Source of the DNA: Opitutus sp.
Lineage (GTDB): Bacteria > Verrucomicrobiota > Verrucomicrobiae > Opitutales > Opitutaceae
NCBI GenBank assembly: GCA_009695065.1
Contig: SIBR01000007.1
Span: forward strand, 41,264-105,263
DNA length: 64,000 bases
Reading direction: 5' to 3'
Shown: positions 27,182-36,088 of the stretch, piece after piece
How positions within the stretch are numbered: the first letter of the stretch is position 1
How the letters are laid out: every line of letters begins with the position of its first letter
Notes under the pieces: model-generated
What the model was told of the DNA's origin: nothing
Seen by the model: the letters and a program-made list of their open reading frames with translations, nothing else
Databases searched by the model: none
Translations under genes and position numbers: made by a program

Positions 27182-28549
27182 CTACCCCGGGCCACCGCTG
27201 TTGGCGGATGGACCAGCCACCCGGACCTGGGTGTCGACCACCAGCGTCGTCACCATGTCGGAGCCGACGTTCGTCATCGTCCGGGTCATATCGAGAATGC
27301 GATCCACCCCGAGGATGATGCCGATGCCCTCCGGCGGAATGCCAAACGTCACGAGCAGACCCGCAATCAAGGGGAGTGAGCCGCCCGGAATGCCCGCGAC
27401 GGCGACAGCGCTCAGCACGGAAAGGAGCAGCAGGGTGATCTGCTGCATGGCGGAGAGGTCGACGCCGAAGACCTGAGCGACGAAGAGCACGACACAGCCT
27501 TCGTAAAGGGCCGTGCCGCTCATGTTCATCGTGGTGCCGAGGGGCAGGACAAAACCGGCCACGCTGGGCTGAAGCTTGAGGGTGTCTTTCGCGCAGGCGA
27601 GGGCGGCGGGGAGACTCGCATTGCTCGAGCTCGTGGAGAAAGCCGTGATCAGCACGCCGCGGATGTCCTTGAAAAACTGCGCGGGACTCCGGCGTGCCCA
27701 GAACTTGATCCACAGCGACATCGTGCCGAAGAGGTGCAGCAGCAGCACGGTCACGCACCCGACGACGAATACCCCGAGCGCGATCAGGATGTCCACGCCG
27801 ATCTTCACGATCACGCTGTAGATCATCGCCGGCACCGCATAGGGCGCGAGCCGGAGCGCGAAGTTGACGATGCCCGTCATCAGCTCGGTCACCAATTCGA
27901 GCGAGTCCTGGAGCTTGCGGCGTTTTTCCTCGCCGAGTTGCGTGCCGACGGCGCCGACGAGGATCGCGAAGAGAATCAGCGGCAGCATGTCGCCGATCGT
28001 CGCGTTGGTATGGCCGGCGACGGCGCCCATCAGATTCTTGGGCATGAACATCTCGACGATCGCCGCAAAGTTCATGTCCGGGGAGGCGGCACCGGTGGCG
28101 ATGTGCTTTTGCGCCGCGCCGCCGAATTCCTGCAGCAGCCGGGTCTTGGCGGCGGCGTCGAGCCGGTTGCCGGGCTGCACGACGTTCATCATCAACAGGC
28201 CAAGGCCGACGCCGATCGCCATGTTCAGGAAGAAAAGGACGAAGGTCCGGCTGGCGAGGGGGCCGAGCCGGTCGAGTCGGCCGAGCTGCACGACGCCCCC
28301 GGCCAGCGATGCGAACACGAGCGGGACAACGACGAAGAAAAGCATCCGCAGGAAGATCTGCCCGAATGGGTCCAACACCGCGGTGCTGAACGCCCGGGCA
28401 TGCTCGACGAGGGAGTGCGGTGCCCGGCCGAAGGGCAGCGCAAAGACCGGCAGCGCAGGGTTGAGGGCGATGGTCGCGATCCCGGCGATGACGCCGACAA
28501 CGAGCCCAAGCAGGATGCGGTTGGCTCGGGGGCGGTTCGACTCTGCCAT
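27182..28549 (-). CDS. Dicarboxylate/amino acid:cation symporter (DAACS, GltP/DctA-like)
   Basis: 455 residues from ATG at 28549, inner membrane, about eight transmembrane helices plus two re-entrant hairpins. Family signatures: serine-rich hairpin 1 FSTSSSNASLPAAL (S307-N310), TM7 GTTMNMSGTALYEG (342-346), hairpin 2 VAVAGIPGGSLPL, and TM8 GVDRILDMTRTMTNVGSD with D416, D420, R423 and N427. R423 and D420 match residues that bind the side-chain carboxylate and amino group in GltPh-type carriers, so an acidic amino acid or dicarboxylate is likely. The TM7 cation motif is NMSGT instead of the usual NMDGT. The gene is divergent from the DUF2062 gene. Confidence 0.9.
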   Translation of the reverse strand: MAESNRPRANRILLGLVVGVIAGIATIALNPALPVFALPFGRAPHSLVEHARAFSTAVLDPFGQIFLRMLFFVVVPLVFASLAGGVVQLGRLDRLGPLASRTFVLFFLNMAIGVGLGLLMMNVVQPGNRLDAAAKTRLLQEFGGAAQKHIATGAASPDMNFAAIVEMFMPKNLMGAVAGHTNATIGDMLPLILFAILVGAVGTQLGEEKRRKLQDSLELVTELMTGIVNFALRLAPYAVPAMIYSVIVKIGVDILIALGVFVVGCVTVLLLHLFGTMSLWIKFWARRSPAQFFKDIRGVLITAFSTSSSNASLPAALACAKDTLKLQPSVAGFVLPLGTTMNMSGTALYEGCVVLFVAQVFGVDLSAMQQITLLLLSVLSAVAVAGIPGGSLPLIAGLLVTFGIPPEGIGIILGVDRILDMTRTMTNVGSDMVTTLVVDTQVRVAGPSANSGGPG

Positions 28550-28666
28550 GTTGGGGCCGCACCCTGCCGGCCCGCGGAAAGGTTGTCCAATGGGAAGTGC
28601 ATCCCGTCGCTTCGTGACGATTGACAGGCCGCGCGAGTCACCTTCATCTGGCGGGCCAACCCCACC

Positions 28667-29230
28667 ATGAATTTCCGCTGGATGATGCGTCGTCTGAACC
28701 GCTGGGGAATGTCCCGGCACAAGTTACGCGGTGGTTTTCTGCACACGCGGCTGGGCGATCGCATTCTCCATCGCGAGTTGTGGGTGCCGACCCGCATGAG
28801 CCTCGCGCTGGCGTTTTTGGTCGGCATGCCGGTGGCCACGATCCCCTTCCTGCCGTTGCAGAGCGTGATCGCGTGCGGCATCGGCTTTCTGGTGGGCGCC
28901 AATCTGCCGGTGTGCCTGCTCCTCCAGTATCTTTCGAACCCGGCCACCGCGGTGGTGCAACTGCCCGTGTGTTACCTGATCGGGGAACTCGTGCTCGGCG
29001 GCGATTTCGCAGAAATCTACGCCCACGTGCGGGCCAATCCGGTGACGGCGTTTTCCGGGCACAACTTTTTCGCGTTGTATCTCGGCTCGTTTGTCCTCGG
29101 CCCGTTGCTGGGTGGGTTGGGTTATTTGCTCACGAAATTCTTCTGGCGCGAGCAACCGCCGAAGGCGAAGCAACACGGGGGGCATCACGGGGCGCCGTTG
29201 CCCCACCACCCGCACAAGAAGCCGGCGTGA
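28667..29230 (+). CDS. DUF2062 membrane protein
   Basis: 187 residues. The pattern of DUF2062 is clear: a basic N-terminus, TRMSLALAFLVGMPVATIPFLPLQSVIA, GANLPVCLLLQYLSNPATAVVQLPVCYLIG and a final hydrophobic segment LYLGSFVLGPLLGGLGYLLTKF, giving about three or four membrane helices. The tail is rich in Lys, His and Pro. Biochemical role is unknown; family members often accompany envelope or glycan genes. mobA follows 41 bases later on the same strand. Confidence 0.85.
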   Translation: MNFRWMMRRLNRWGMSRHKLRGGFLHTRLGDRILHRELWVPTRMSLALAFLVGMPVATIPFLPLQSVIACGIGFLVGANLPVCLLLQYLSNPATAVVQLPVCYLIGELVLGGDFAEIYAHVRANPVTAFSGHNFFALYLGSFVLGPLLGGLGYLLTKFFWREQPPKAKQHGGHHGAPLPHHPHKKPA

Positions 29231-29271
29231 GCGGTCGGTCCGGTCGTGGCCGGGGCTGACCGCATCCTGCA

Positions 29272-29859
29272 ATGGAGAGTTTCAGTGCCGTCCTCCTCGC
29301 GGCCGGGCGTTCGACCCGCATGGGTTGCGACAAGGCGTTGATCGAGGTCTCGGGCATCCCGCTCTGGTCACGGCAGCGTGACGTGCTGGCGGATGCCGGG
29401 GCGGCGGAAATCTTCCTGTCGGCGCGCCCGGAACAGCGTTGGGCGCACGCGGCGCCGGGTTTCGCGGCGGTGGTGGCGGATGCCGGTCCCGATGGCGGCC
29501 CGATCATGGGGATCATCGCGGCGCTCGAACGTGCGGCCCACGCCCGCCTGGCGGTGCTGGCGGTCGATCTTCCGCGGATCGAAGCCGATTGGTTCCGGCG
29601 GCGCGGGGCGCAGGTCTCGCCGGGTGTCGGGCTCGTCGGCCGCCGCGGTGACGCTTTCGAGCCGCTCGCGGGATTTTATCCGCGTGCGATCCTGCCGCTG
29701 GCGCGCGCGGCGGTGGCGCGGGGCGAGCGTTCTCTGCAGCGGTTGCTGGAGGCGGCCGAGGCCGGGGGGCTGATGCGGGTTTGCCCGATCGGGGAGCACG
29801 AGGCCGCTTGGTTCGAAAATTGGAACGAACCGGCGGACACCGGGCCGCGGCCGGCGTAG
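29272..29859 (+). CDS. mobA: Molybdenum cofactor guanylyltransferase-like nucleotidyltransferase
   Basis: 195 residues, cytoplasmic. The nucleotide-binding start VLLAAGRSTRMGCDKAL (7-23) is of the MobA/MocA type, followed by PDGGPIMGIIAAL, LAVDLPRIEADWF and PLAGFYPRAILPLAR. The first motif has LAAG (usual in MocA cytidylyltransferases) but DKAL and GxxxGIxAAL as in MobA, so MobA is favoured and MocA not excluded. The gene converges, with only 10 bases between stops, on a molybdopterin oxidoreductase gene, which supports a role in molybdenum cofactor maturation. Confidence 0.85.
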   Translation: MESFSAVLLAAGRSTRMGCDKALIEVSGIPLWSRQRDVLADAGAAEIFLSARPEQRWAHAAPGFAAVVADAGPDGGPIMGIIAALERAAHARLAVLAVDLPRIEADWFRRRGAQVSPGVGLVGRRGDAFEPLAGFYPRAILPLARAAVARGERSLQRLLEAAEAGGLMRVCPIGEHEAAWFENWNEPADTGPRPA

Positions 29860-29869
29860 CGTCGTCCGC

Positions 29870-30511
29870 TCACGCGTAGCGGTCCTCGGTCCAGGGATCC
29901 GCGGTGTTCGAGTAGCCGCGAACTTCCCAGAACCCGAGTTTGTCCTCGGCGAGAAACGTGATGCCGCTCACGAATTTCGTGCCCTTCCAGGCATAGAGTT
30001 TGGGGATAATCACGCGCGTCGGTCCGCCGTGCTCGCGCGGCAGCGGGGCGCCGTCGAAACGCGTGGCCACGAGCACGTCGTCGTCGAGGCAGCGGTCGAG
30101 CGCGACATTGGTCGAGTAACCGTCGAAGCCGGTGAAATAGACGAAGCGTGCCTCCGGCTTGGGTTGGACGAGCTCGTAGAGCGTGGTCAGGGCCACGCCA
30201 CCCCAGCGGCAGTCGTATTTGCTCCAGGTCGTCACGCAGTGAAAGTCGCTCACATCGTCGACCTGGGGGAGAGCGTTGAACGCCGGCCAGTTCAAAACCG
30301 CCGGGTGCTCCACCAGCCCGTCGATTTTCAACCGCCACTCCGCGGGTGGGATTTCCGGTTGGATGCCGAGGTCGAGCACGGGAAATGCGGTGGTGAGCTT
30401 TTGCCCCGGGGGCAGCCGGTCCGCTGCCGCCACGGGCCGGGCGGTGTGCCCGAGCGCTTTCTGCTTCTCGGCCCAACGCTGCTTCGCTGCGATATAGCGA
30501 TCTCTCGACAT
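29870..30511 (-). CDS. Sulfite-oxidase-like molybdopterin oxidoreductase (YuiH type)
   Basis: 213 residues with no signal peptide, so cytoplasmic, unlike MsrP or periplasmic sulfite dehydrogenases. The molybdopterin-binding fold is recognised by WRLKIDGLVEHPAVLNWPAF, DFHCVTTWSKYDCRWGGVAL (C92 is the expected molybdenum ligand), YFTGFDGYSTNVALD, PLPREHGGPTRVIIPKLYAWK and KFVSGITFLAEDKLGFWEVRGY. No haem or dimerisation domain follows, as in the small YuiH-like group. Substrate unknown. It neighbours mobA. Another short membrane-protein gene lies 54 bases upstream on the same strand. Confidence 0.9.
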   Translation of the reverse strand: MSRDRYIAAKQRWAEKQKALGHTARPVAAADRLPPGQKLTTAFPVLDLGIQPEIPPAEWRLKIDGLVEHPAVLNWPAFNALPQVDDVSDFHCVTTWSKYDCRWGGVALTTLYELVQPKPEARFVYFTGFDGYSTNVALDRCLDDDVLVATRFDGAPLPREHGGPTRVIIPKLYAWKGTKFVSGITFLAEDKLGFWEVRGYSNTADPWTEDRYA

Positions 30512-30565
30512 GGTTGGAAGCTAGGTGGCGGGTGATGCGGCGCAAGTGTCCGCACTCCTCGCGCG

Positions 30566-31081
30566 TTAGCCCGGTTCCACGGTTTCCGCCAGGGCGCGGG
30601 CCACGGCGGCGCGCCGGCGCAGGTAGTAGATGACCATGCCGCCCTGGTAGAGCAGCGAAAGAAACGCGACCAGCCACAGCCCGACCCGATAAACGGTCGC
30701 CAGATACTGCTCCGTCGTCATGCCCAGCTCCGCGGCGCTCAGGTCGATCAGCGAGCGCATTTCTTCGGGGATGGGCGGCGTCTCGTGGTGGAGCAAGCGC
30801 AGCGCGCAGTAGCCCAGAATGGTGGCGAGCAGGAAAACCTGGCTGCCGACGAGCCAGTTCATGCCGCGCGCCCGGCCATCGTTCAACAGGGCCGCGCCAT
30901 GCAGTTCGAGGGCGCCGGCCCCGGCGACCAGCAATCCGGTGATCGCGCCGACGAAATCGCCGGCCAGCGCGGCCAGCAGCGCGAAGAGGCCGGCGATCAC
31001 CAGCATGCTCAAGCCGTCCCGACGCGCGAGCCGTTGGACGCGGAAGAGGGCTTCATCGGGCAGGAGCGGAGGTTGCGGCAT
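30566..31081 (-). CDS. Hypothetical integral membrane protein
   Basis: 171 residues, not assigned to a named family. It begins with a soluble PPLLPDEALFRVQRLARRDG segment and shows about four hydrophobic helices (residues ~25-44, 45-62, 76-96 and 130-152), ending in a basic tail (YYLRRRAAVARALAE). A short soluble loop, PIPEEMRSLIDLSAAELGMT, lies between helices 3 and 4. It is upstream of the YuiH-like gene by 54 bases and divergent from hrpA. Confidence 0.7.
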   Translation of the reverse strand: MPQPPLLPDEALFRVQRLARRDGLSMLVIAGLFALLAALAGDFVGAITGLLVAGAGALELHGAALLNDGRARGMNWLVGSQVFLLATILGYCALRLLHHETPPIPEEMRSLIDLSAAELGMTTEQYLATVYRVGLWLVAFLSLLYQGGMVIYYLRRRAAVARALAETVEPG

Positions 31082-31240
31082 GGGCGCTTGTCATCCTTGT
31101 GCGGGCACCGAACCTCAAGCCTGTTCGTGTGAACCTTGCATTGCGGGCCGCGGGGGGTTGCGGCAATCCCTTCGCGTTCCTGCGGCAACGCGATGGTGCT
31201 TTGCGTTGCGCTGCCGCCGGACCGATCATTCTCCGCTTCT

Positions 31241-34200
31241 GTGTCGAAATCCCATCCGCCGTTTCCCTTTCGTCTCGAGTTCCCCCCCGAGCTGCCCATC
31301 AGCAGCCGGGCAGAGGAGATCACCGCGGCCATTCACGCGAATCAGGTGGTGATTCTCGCCGGCGAAACGGGTTCGGGCAAGACCACGCAGATTCCCAAGA
31401 TGTGCCTCGCGGCGGGGCGGGGGACGCGCGGCCGGATCGCGTGCACGCAGCCACGGCGCGTGGCGGCGCTGTCCGTCTCGCGGCGCGTCGCCGAGGAGCT
31501 CGGCGTCGAGTGGGGCGGCCTCGTCGGTGCCAAGATCCGCTTCAACGACCAGACGACGGCGCAAACGGTAATCAAATTTCTTACCGACGGCATGCTGCTC
31601 GCCGAGGTGCAGGGTGATCCGCTGCTGCGCCACTACGACACGATCATCATCGACGAGGCCCACGAGCGCTCGCTCAACATCGATTTCCTGCTCGGGCACC
31701 TGCGCACGCTGCGCTACAAACGCCCCGAACTGAAGATCGTCGTCACCTCCGCGACGATCGACACGGCGATGTTCAGCGCGGCGTTCGACGACGCGCCGGT
31801 GATTCAGGTCGAGGGCCGCACGTTTCCGGTCGAGGTCATCTATGCGCCGCTCGATGCGCTGGGGAGCGACTACGCCCCCGACGATGAAAACGAAGAAAAG
31901 GACGACGCGGCCGCCGTCGCCTCGGCGAAGGCCGAGGCCCTGCACTACATCGACGGGGCCGTCGCGGCGGTCGAGCGCATCGTGCGCGAAAGCACGGGCG
32001 GCGACATCCTCGTGTTTCTCCCGAGCGAGCGCGACATCCGGGAGGTCGGCGAACTGTTGGAGGGCCGGCTGCGTTCGGCCGGCCGGCAGCACGAACTGGT
32101 GCCGCTCTTTGGCCGGCTCTCGAACGCGGGGCAGCAACGGGTCTTCGCGCCGACGCCACGCCGCAAGATCGTCCTCGCGACCAACATCGCCGAGACCTCG
32201 CTCACGATTCCCGGCATCCGCTTCGTCGTCGACACCGGTCTCGCGCGCCTGAGCCGCTACTCGCCGCAGGCGCGCACGCGCCGTCTGCCGATCGAGCCGA
32301 TCGCGCAGTCCAGCGCCGATCAGCGCAAGGGCCGGAGCGGCCGCGTGGCCGACGGCGTGTGCATCCGGCTCTATTCGGAAAAGGATTATCTCGAGCGGCC
32401 GCGTTTCACCCAGCCGGAAATCCAGCGCGCCAACCTCGCCGATGTCATCCTCCGCCTGAAGGCGTTTGGCCTCGGCGACATCGAGCGCTTTCCGTTCATC
32501 AACATGCCCGCCGCGAAATCCATTCGCGCCGGCTACGCGCTGCTCGACGAGCTCGGCGCGCTGGAGGAGGCGCAGCCCGGCGCCGAATCGCGCCAGCTTA
32601 CGCCGCTCGGCCGTGAACTCGCCCGCCTCCCCGTCGACCCGACCGTCGGCCGGATGATTTTGCAGGCGCGGTCCGAGAAAGCCGTGCGCGAAGTGCTGGT
32701 GATCGCGGCGGGCCTTTCGATTCAGGATCCCCGCGAGCGGCCGATGGACAAGCAGCAGCAGGCCGACGCCGCCCACCGGCGGTTCGCGCATCCCGACTCC
32801 GATTTCCTCACGCTGCTCAACGTCTGGGACGCGTGGCACGACCAGTTTGAAAACCTCTCCCAGGCCAAACTGCGCCGCTTCTGCCGCGATCATTTTCTCA
32901 GCTACACGCGCATGCGGGAGTGGCGCGACGTCCATGCGCAGTTGTTCGACGTCCTGCGCGAGCGGGATGACTTCAAGCTGACCTCGGCCTTCAAGGCTGT
33001 TGGAGCGGCTTCGCGCCGCGATCCGCCGGCGGCCAAGAGCGAATCGCGGCCTAAAGCCGCTCCTGCAGATTCCGATCCCACGCTCTTCGGCACGCCGAGC
33101 TACCGGGCGATCCACCGCAGCATTCTCGCCGGCCTGCTCGGTAATATCGCGATGTTCGACGAGGAAAACGGCGGCTACAAGGCGACGCATGACCGGCGGG
33201 TGGGGCTGTTTCCCGGCTCGGTGCTGTTCAAGCGTGACGAGGCGAAGCGCAAGTCGAAGGACGCGGGGCAACGCGACGCACCGAAAAGCCCGCCGAAGGC
33301 TGCGCGCTGGATCATGGCCTCCGAAATCATGGAGACCTCGAAGCTCTACGCGCGCACCTGCGCGCGGCTCGATCCACTCTGGGCGCTCGACCTCGGTGCC
33401 CACATCGCGCGCGTGGCGCACAGCGAGCCGTTTTGGAACGAGAAGGCGGGCCGCGTCATGGTGAAGCAGCGCACGCGGCTCTACGGCCTTGAGCTCGAGA
33501 GCCGCGCGGTCGGCTACGGCGGGATCGATCCGGCGCATGCCACCGAGATCTTCGTGCGCGAAGGGCTGGTGAACGACACGATTACGTTTCCGCTGGATTT
33601 CATTACGCACAACCGGGCCGTTCGCGAAAAAGTCGAGGACGCCCTGACGCGCGCGCGCGACCGCGGCTATCTCAACGTGGACGAGGCCGCGTATCGTTTC
33701 TACGCCGCACGGCTGGAGAATATCTCGGCGGTCGCCGAGCTCGTGGACCTGGTGCGCGAGCGCCGCGGCGCGGAGCCGCGCTTTCTGATGATGACGCCGG
33801 ACGACCTGCGGGACCCGGCAACCGTGGCGCACGATGCGGCGTCGTTTCCTGCCGCGCTGCCGATCGACAATCGCGCGCTGCCGCTCAACTACGCCTACAA
33901 GCCGGGCCAGGCGGACGACGGTGTGACACTCAACGTCAGCGTGCGGGAGGCCGAGGCGCTCACCCCCGCGGCGCTCGACTGGGCCGTGCCCGGGCACCTC
34001 GCTGAAAAGGTGGAACACTACCTTCGCGCCACACCGAAAGAGGTGCGCCGCCTGTTTGTGCCGCTCGCCGAGACGGCGAAGGGTCTGGCCGAGCAGGTGG
34101 TGGCCCGCGACCGGTTGACCGGGCGGCGCGAGTCGCTGACCGAGGCGCTGGCCGGGCAAATTGCGGAACGGTTTCGCGTGTCGCTCGATCCGGCCGTGTG

Positions 34201-35368
34201 GAACGACAAGCCGTTGCCGGAGCACCTGCGCGTGCGCGTGCGCGTGGTCGACGACAAGGGCCGCGAGCTGGCCGCCAGCCGGGAACTCGCCGAGATCGAC
34301 GCGGCGCTGCACCTGCAGAAACGGACGGCGAGCGCGGATGTCGCCCGCGTCGAGCCCGACGCGTGGCGCCGCGCCCGCGCGAAGTGGGAGACGCCGGCGC
34401 AGACGGCGTGGAGTTTCGGGGAATTTCCGGAACGCGTGCTTGTGACCGAGCAGGCCGGCGTGCCGGTATTCGCGTTTCCGGGCCTGCAGGCCGCGAAGGC
34501 CAGTCCCGACTCCGCCAAGGCTTCGGCGGGCGGGGCCGCCCTCCTGCTGTTCAAGACGCCGGAAGAGGCGGAGGGGGCGTCGCGCGCCGGGCTGGCCGCG
34601 CTGTTCGAGCGTCAGCTTTCCCACGATCTCGGCTGGCTCGAACGCGACTTGCGCGCCGTGCGGCTGCTTGGCCCGCTGATATCGACGCTCGTGCCGGCGG
34701 ACGAGTTGCAGGCGCAGGCGTTCGCGTCGATCCGCCGCTGGCTATGCGGCCGGCCGGTCGAGCCGCTGACGGCGGCCGCGTTTGCGAACGTCCTTGAGCG
34801 GGCCAAGTCCGATCTCCGGGGGCTCGTGCCGCGGTACTGCGACGTGCTGAAGGAGATTCTAACCGCGCGGCAGGACTTGCTCGTCCATCCGAAACCGTAC
34901 GCCGGGCTCGACGGGGAGCTCGCCGCGTTGATCCCGCCGGATTTCCTGCGCACGACGCCCTATGCCCAGCTCGCGCATCTTCCGCGCTACCTGAAGGCGA
35001 TGAAGCTGCGCGCCGACCGCTGGCGGCAGAATCCGGCGAAGGACGCCGAGCGCGCGGCCCAGCTCGCGCCCTACGTCGCCGCCGTGCGGAAGCTTGTTGG
35101 AGGCGCGGTGCGCTCACCGCGTTCCGACGCGCTCCGCTGGCTCGTGGAGGAATTTCGCGTGAGCCTCTTCGCGCAGGAACTCGGCACGGCCGAGCCGGTG
35201 TCCGCCGTGAAACTTGGCCGGGCGCTCGCTGCGCTCAAGGCGGACGTCGTTACACCGCAGGCCGAAATCGCCCCGGCGCCAAGGCCGATCGTCAGCGCGC
35301 CCGTTGCCGCGAAGAAATCCACACCGCTGAAAAACCTCGGCGCACTCGACAAGCTGTTCCCGCGCTGA
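31241..35368 (+). CDS. hrpA: ATP-dependent DEAH-box RNA helicase
   Basis: About 1,375 residues from GTG at 31241 (ATG at 31193 is an alternative). HrpA resolves RNA structures and stalled translation. Motifs in order: GETGSGKTTQ (41-50), CTQPRRVAA, DEAH in IIIDEAHERSLN (138-141), VTSATID, FLPSERDIRE, NIAETSLTIPG and QRKGRSGRVADG, then the HA2/OB region and the long HrpA-specific C-terminal domain (DUF3418). Around residues 585-610 an Ala/Arg/Lys-rich stretch is encoded by a REP-like palindrome, and around 1087-1100 another low-complexity stretch (SPDSAKASAGG) appears. Both look like sequence inserted in frame. Confidence 0.95.
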   Translation: MSKSHPPFPFRLEFPPELPISSRAEEITAAIHANQVVILAGETGSGKTTQIPKMCLAAGRGTRGRIACTQPRRVAALSVSRRVAEELGVEWGGLVGAKIRFNDQTTAQTVIKFLTDGMLLAEVQGDPLLRHYDTIIIDEAHERSLNIDFLLGHLRTLRYKRPELKIVVTSATIDTAMFSAAFDDAPVIQVEGRTFPVEVIYAPLDALGSDYAPDDENEEKDDAAAVASAKAEALHYIDGAVAAVERIVRESTGGDILVFLPSERDIREVGELLEGRLRSAGRQHELVPLFGRLSNAGQQRVFAPTPRRKIVLATNIAETSLTIPGIRFVVDTGLARLSRYSPQARTRRLPIEPIAQSSADQRKGRSGRVADGVCIRLYSEKDYLERPRFTQPEIQRANLADVILRLKAFGLGDIERFPFINMPAAKSIRAGYALLDELGALEEAQPGAESRQLTPLGRELARLPVDPTVGRMILQARSEKAVREVLVIAAGLSIQDPRERPMDKQQQADAAHRRFAHPDSDFLTLLNVWDAWHDQFENLSQAKLRRFCRDHFLSYTRMREWRDVHAQLFDVLRERDDFKLTSAFKAVGAASRRDPPAAKSESRPKAAPADSDPTLFGTPSYRAIHRSILAGLLGNIAMFDEENGGYKATHDRRVGLFPGSVLFKRDEAKRKSKDAGQRDAPKSPPKAARWIMASEIMETSKLYARTCARLDPLWALDLGAHIARVAHSEPFWNEKAGRVMVKQRTRLYGLELESRAVGYGGIDPAHATEIFVREGLVNDTITFPLDFITHNRAVREKVEDALTRARDRGYLNVDEAAYRFYAARLENISAVAELVDLVRERRGAEPRFLMMTPDDLRDPATVAHDAASFPAALPIDNRALPLNYAYKPGQADDGVTLNVSVREAEALTPAALDWAVPGHLAEKVEHYLRATPKEVRRLFVPLAETAKGLAEQVVARDRLTGRRESLTEALAGQIAERFRVSLDPAVWNDKPLPEHLRVRVRVVDDKGRELAASRELAEIDAALHLQKRTASADVARVEPDAWRRARAKWETPAQTAWSFGEFPERVLVTEQAGVPVFAFPGLQAAKASPDSAKASAGGAALLLFKTPEEAEGASRAGLAALFERQLSHDLGWLERDLRAVRLLGPLISTLVPADELQAQAFASIRRWLCGRPVEPLTAAAFANVLERAKSDLRGLVPRYCDVLKEILTARQDLLVHPKPYAGLDGELAALIPPDFLRTTPYAQLAHLPRYLKAMKLRADRWRQNPAKDAERAAQLAPYVAAVRKLVGGAVRSPRSDALRWLVEEFRVSLFAQELGTAEPVSAVKLGRALAALKADVVTPQAEIAPAPRPIVSAPVAAKKSTPLKNLGALDKLFPR
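32997..33068. repeat. REP-like palindromic element inside hrpA
   Basis: A 26-base arm at 32997-33022 (containing GGAGCGGCTT and GCCGCGAT) is the inverted match of 33043-33068 at 21 of 26 positions, with a 20-base loop. The arm resembles the widespread REP/BIME form with GGAGCGGCTTTAGCCGCGA. It is translated in frame within hrpA. No second copy was found in the window. Confidence 0.75.
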
Positions 35369-35420
35369 GGGGATGCGGAACGTTGTTTCGTGACGGGCCT
35401 TTTCTCACCAGGTGCCTGGA

Positions 35421-35553
35421 GCCGCTGATCTTCGCTCATTTTCAAAAACAAGGGCGGGTGATGACGTGCGTGGTTCGCCTGATCGGCGAACCGCAGAGGC
35501 AACGGGTGGTTTCGGAAATTTGATTAGCGGAGATAAGCGAAGATGAGCGGTTA
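35421..35553. repeat. Degenerate intergenic inverted repeat with central perfect hairpin
   Basis: The 276-base gap after hrpA holds no gene. CCGCTGATCTTCGCTCATT (from ~35422) is the near inverted complement of AGCGGAGATAAGCGAAGATG (from ~35526). Between them GGTTCGCC / GGCGAACC (35472-35492) forms a perfect 8-bp stem with a 5-base loop. The short AGCGNAGATNAGCG-type words look like the low-complexity interspersed repeats common between Opitutaceae genes. The whole may also stop transcription of the convergent genes hrpA and TPM. Confidence 0.5.
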
Positions 35554-35644
35554 AGAATCCGGCTTTCCTTCGGGCGCCGACACTCGGCATGCCTCGCCCG
35601 TCCGACCGGGTGTGGCACTGCTTCACTCACTGATGCACAGAGCC

Positions 35645-36088
35645 TCAGTCGGATTCCTCGACCGAGTTCGGCAGCTCGTTGCGGTCGTCGGTTTTCCGCG
35701 GGAAGTTCTCGGCGAGCAGCGCACCGGCGCGTGTGATGCCGAGCACGAGACCGGCGGTGAAATCTCCGCGCTTGAAATGCTCCGTCATCGCGGCGGCCAG
35801 TTCGGTCCAAAACGCATCGCCGCATTTCTCGTGCACGCCCGTGTCGCCGATCACGGCAAAGCTCCGCGAGCGCGGGGCGAGAAAAATCAAAACGCCGTTA
35901 CGGGCGGCCGTCCCAGTCATGCCCAGGCGCTCGAACTGGATTTTCGCCGCTGCCACCGCGTCGGCGGTTGTCCGGCGCGAGACGATCACGCGGATCTCGC
36001 CAGAGGTGCGGCCCTCGGCGTCGCCGATCGCGGCGACGATCCGGGCGTGATCGATCTTGGGCTGAAGGGGCAGCAGGTTCATCACCAT
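35645..36088 (-). CDS. TPM domain protein without signal peptide
   Basis: 147 residues from ATG at 36088. It has a compact TPM (Thylakoid/Psb32-MOLO1) fold: IDHARIVAAIGDAEGRTSGEIRVIVSRR, ARNGVLIFLAPRSRSFAVIGD and FWTELAAAMTEHFKRGDFTAGLVLGI. It is the third gene of the lemA operon and its start overlaps the end of the preceding TPM gene by 7 bases (ATGGTGA), indicating coupled translation. No catalytic function is established for this subgroup; it probably acts with its exported paralogue at the membrane. Confidence 0.85.
   Translation of the reverse strand: MVMNLLPLQPKIDHARIVAAIGDAEGRTSGEIRVIVSRRTTADAVAAAKIQFERLGMTGTAARNGVLIFLAPRSRSFAVIGDTGVHEKCGDAFWTELAAAMTEHFKRGDFTAGLVLGITRAGALLAENFPRKTDDRNELPNSVEESD

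Noticed and set aside
31226..34624. 1,132-residue minus-strand ORF opposite hrpA
   Set aside because: hrpA has all helicase motifs; the reverse frame is Arg/His-rich with none.
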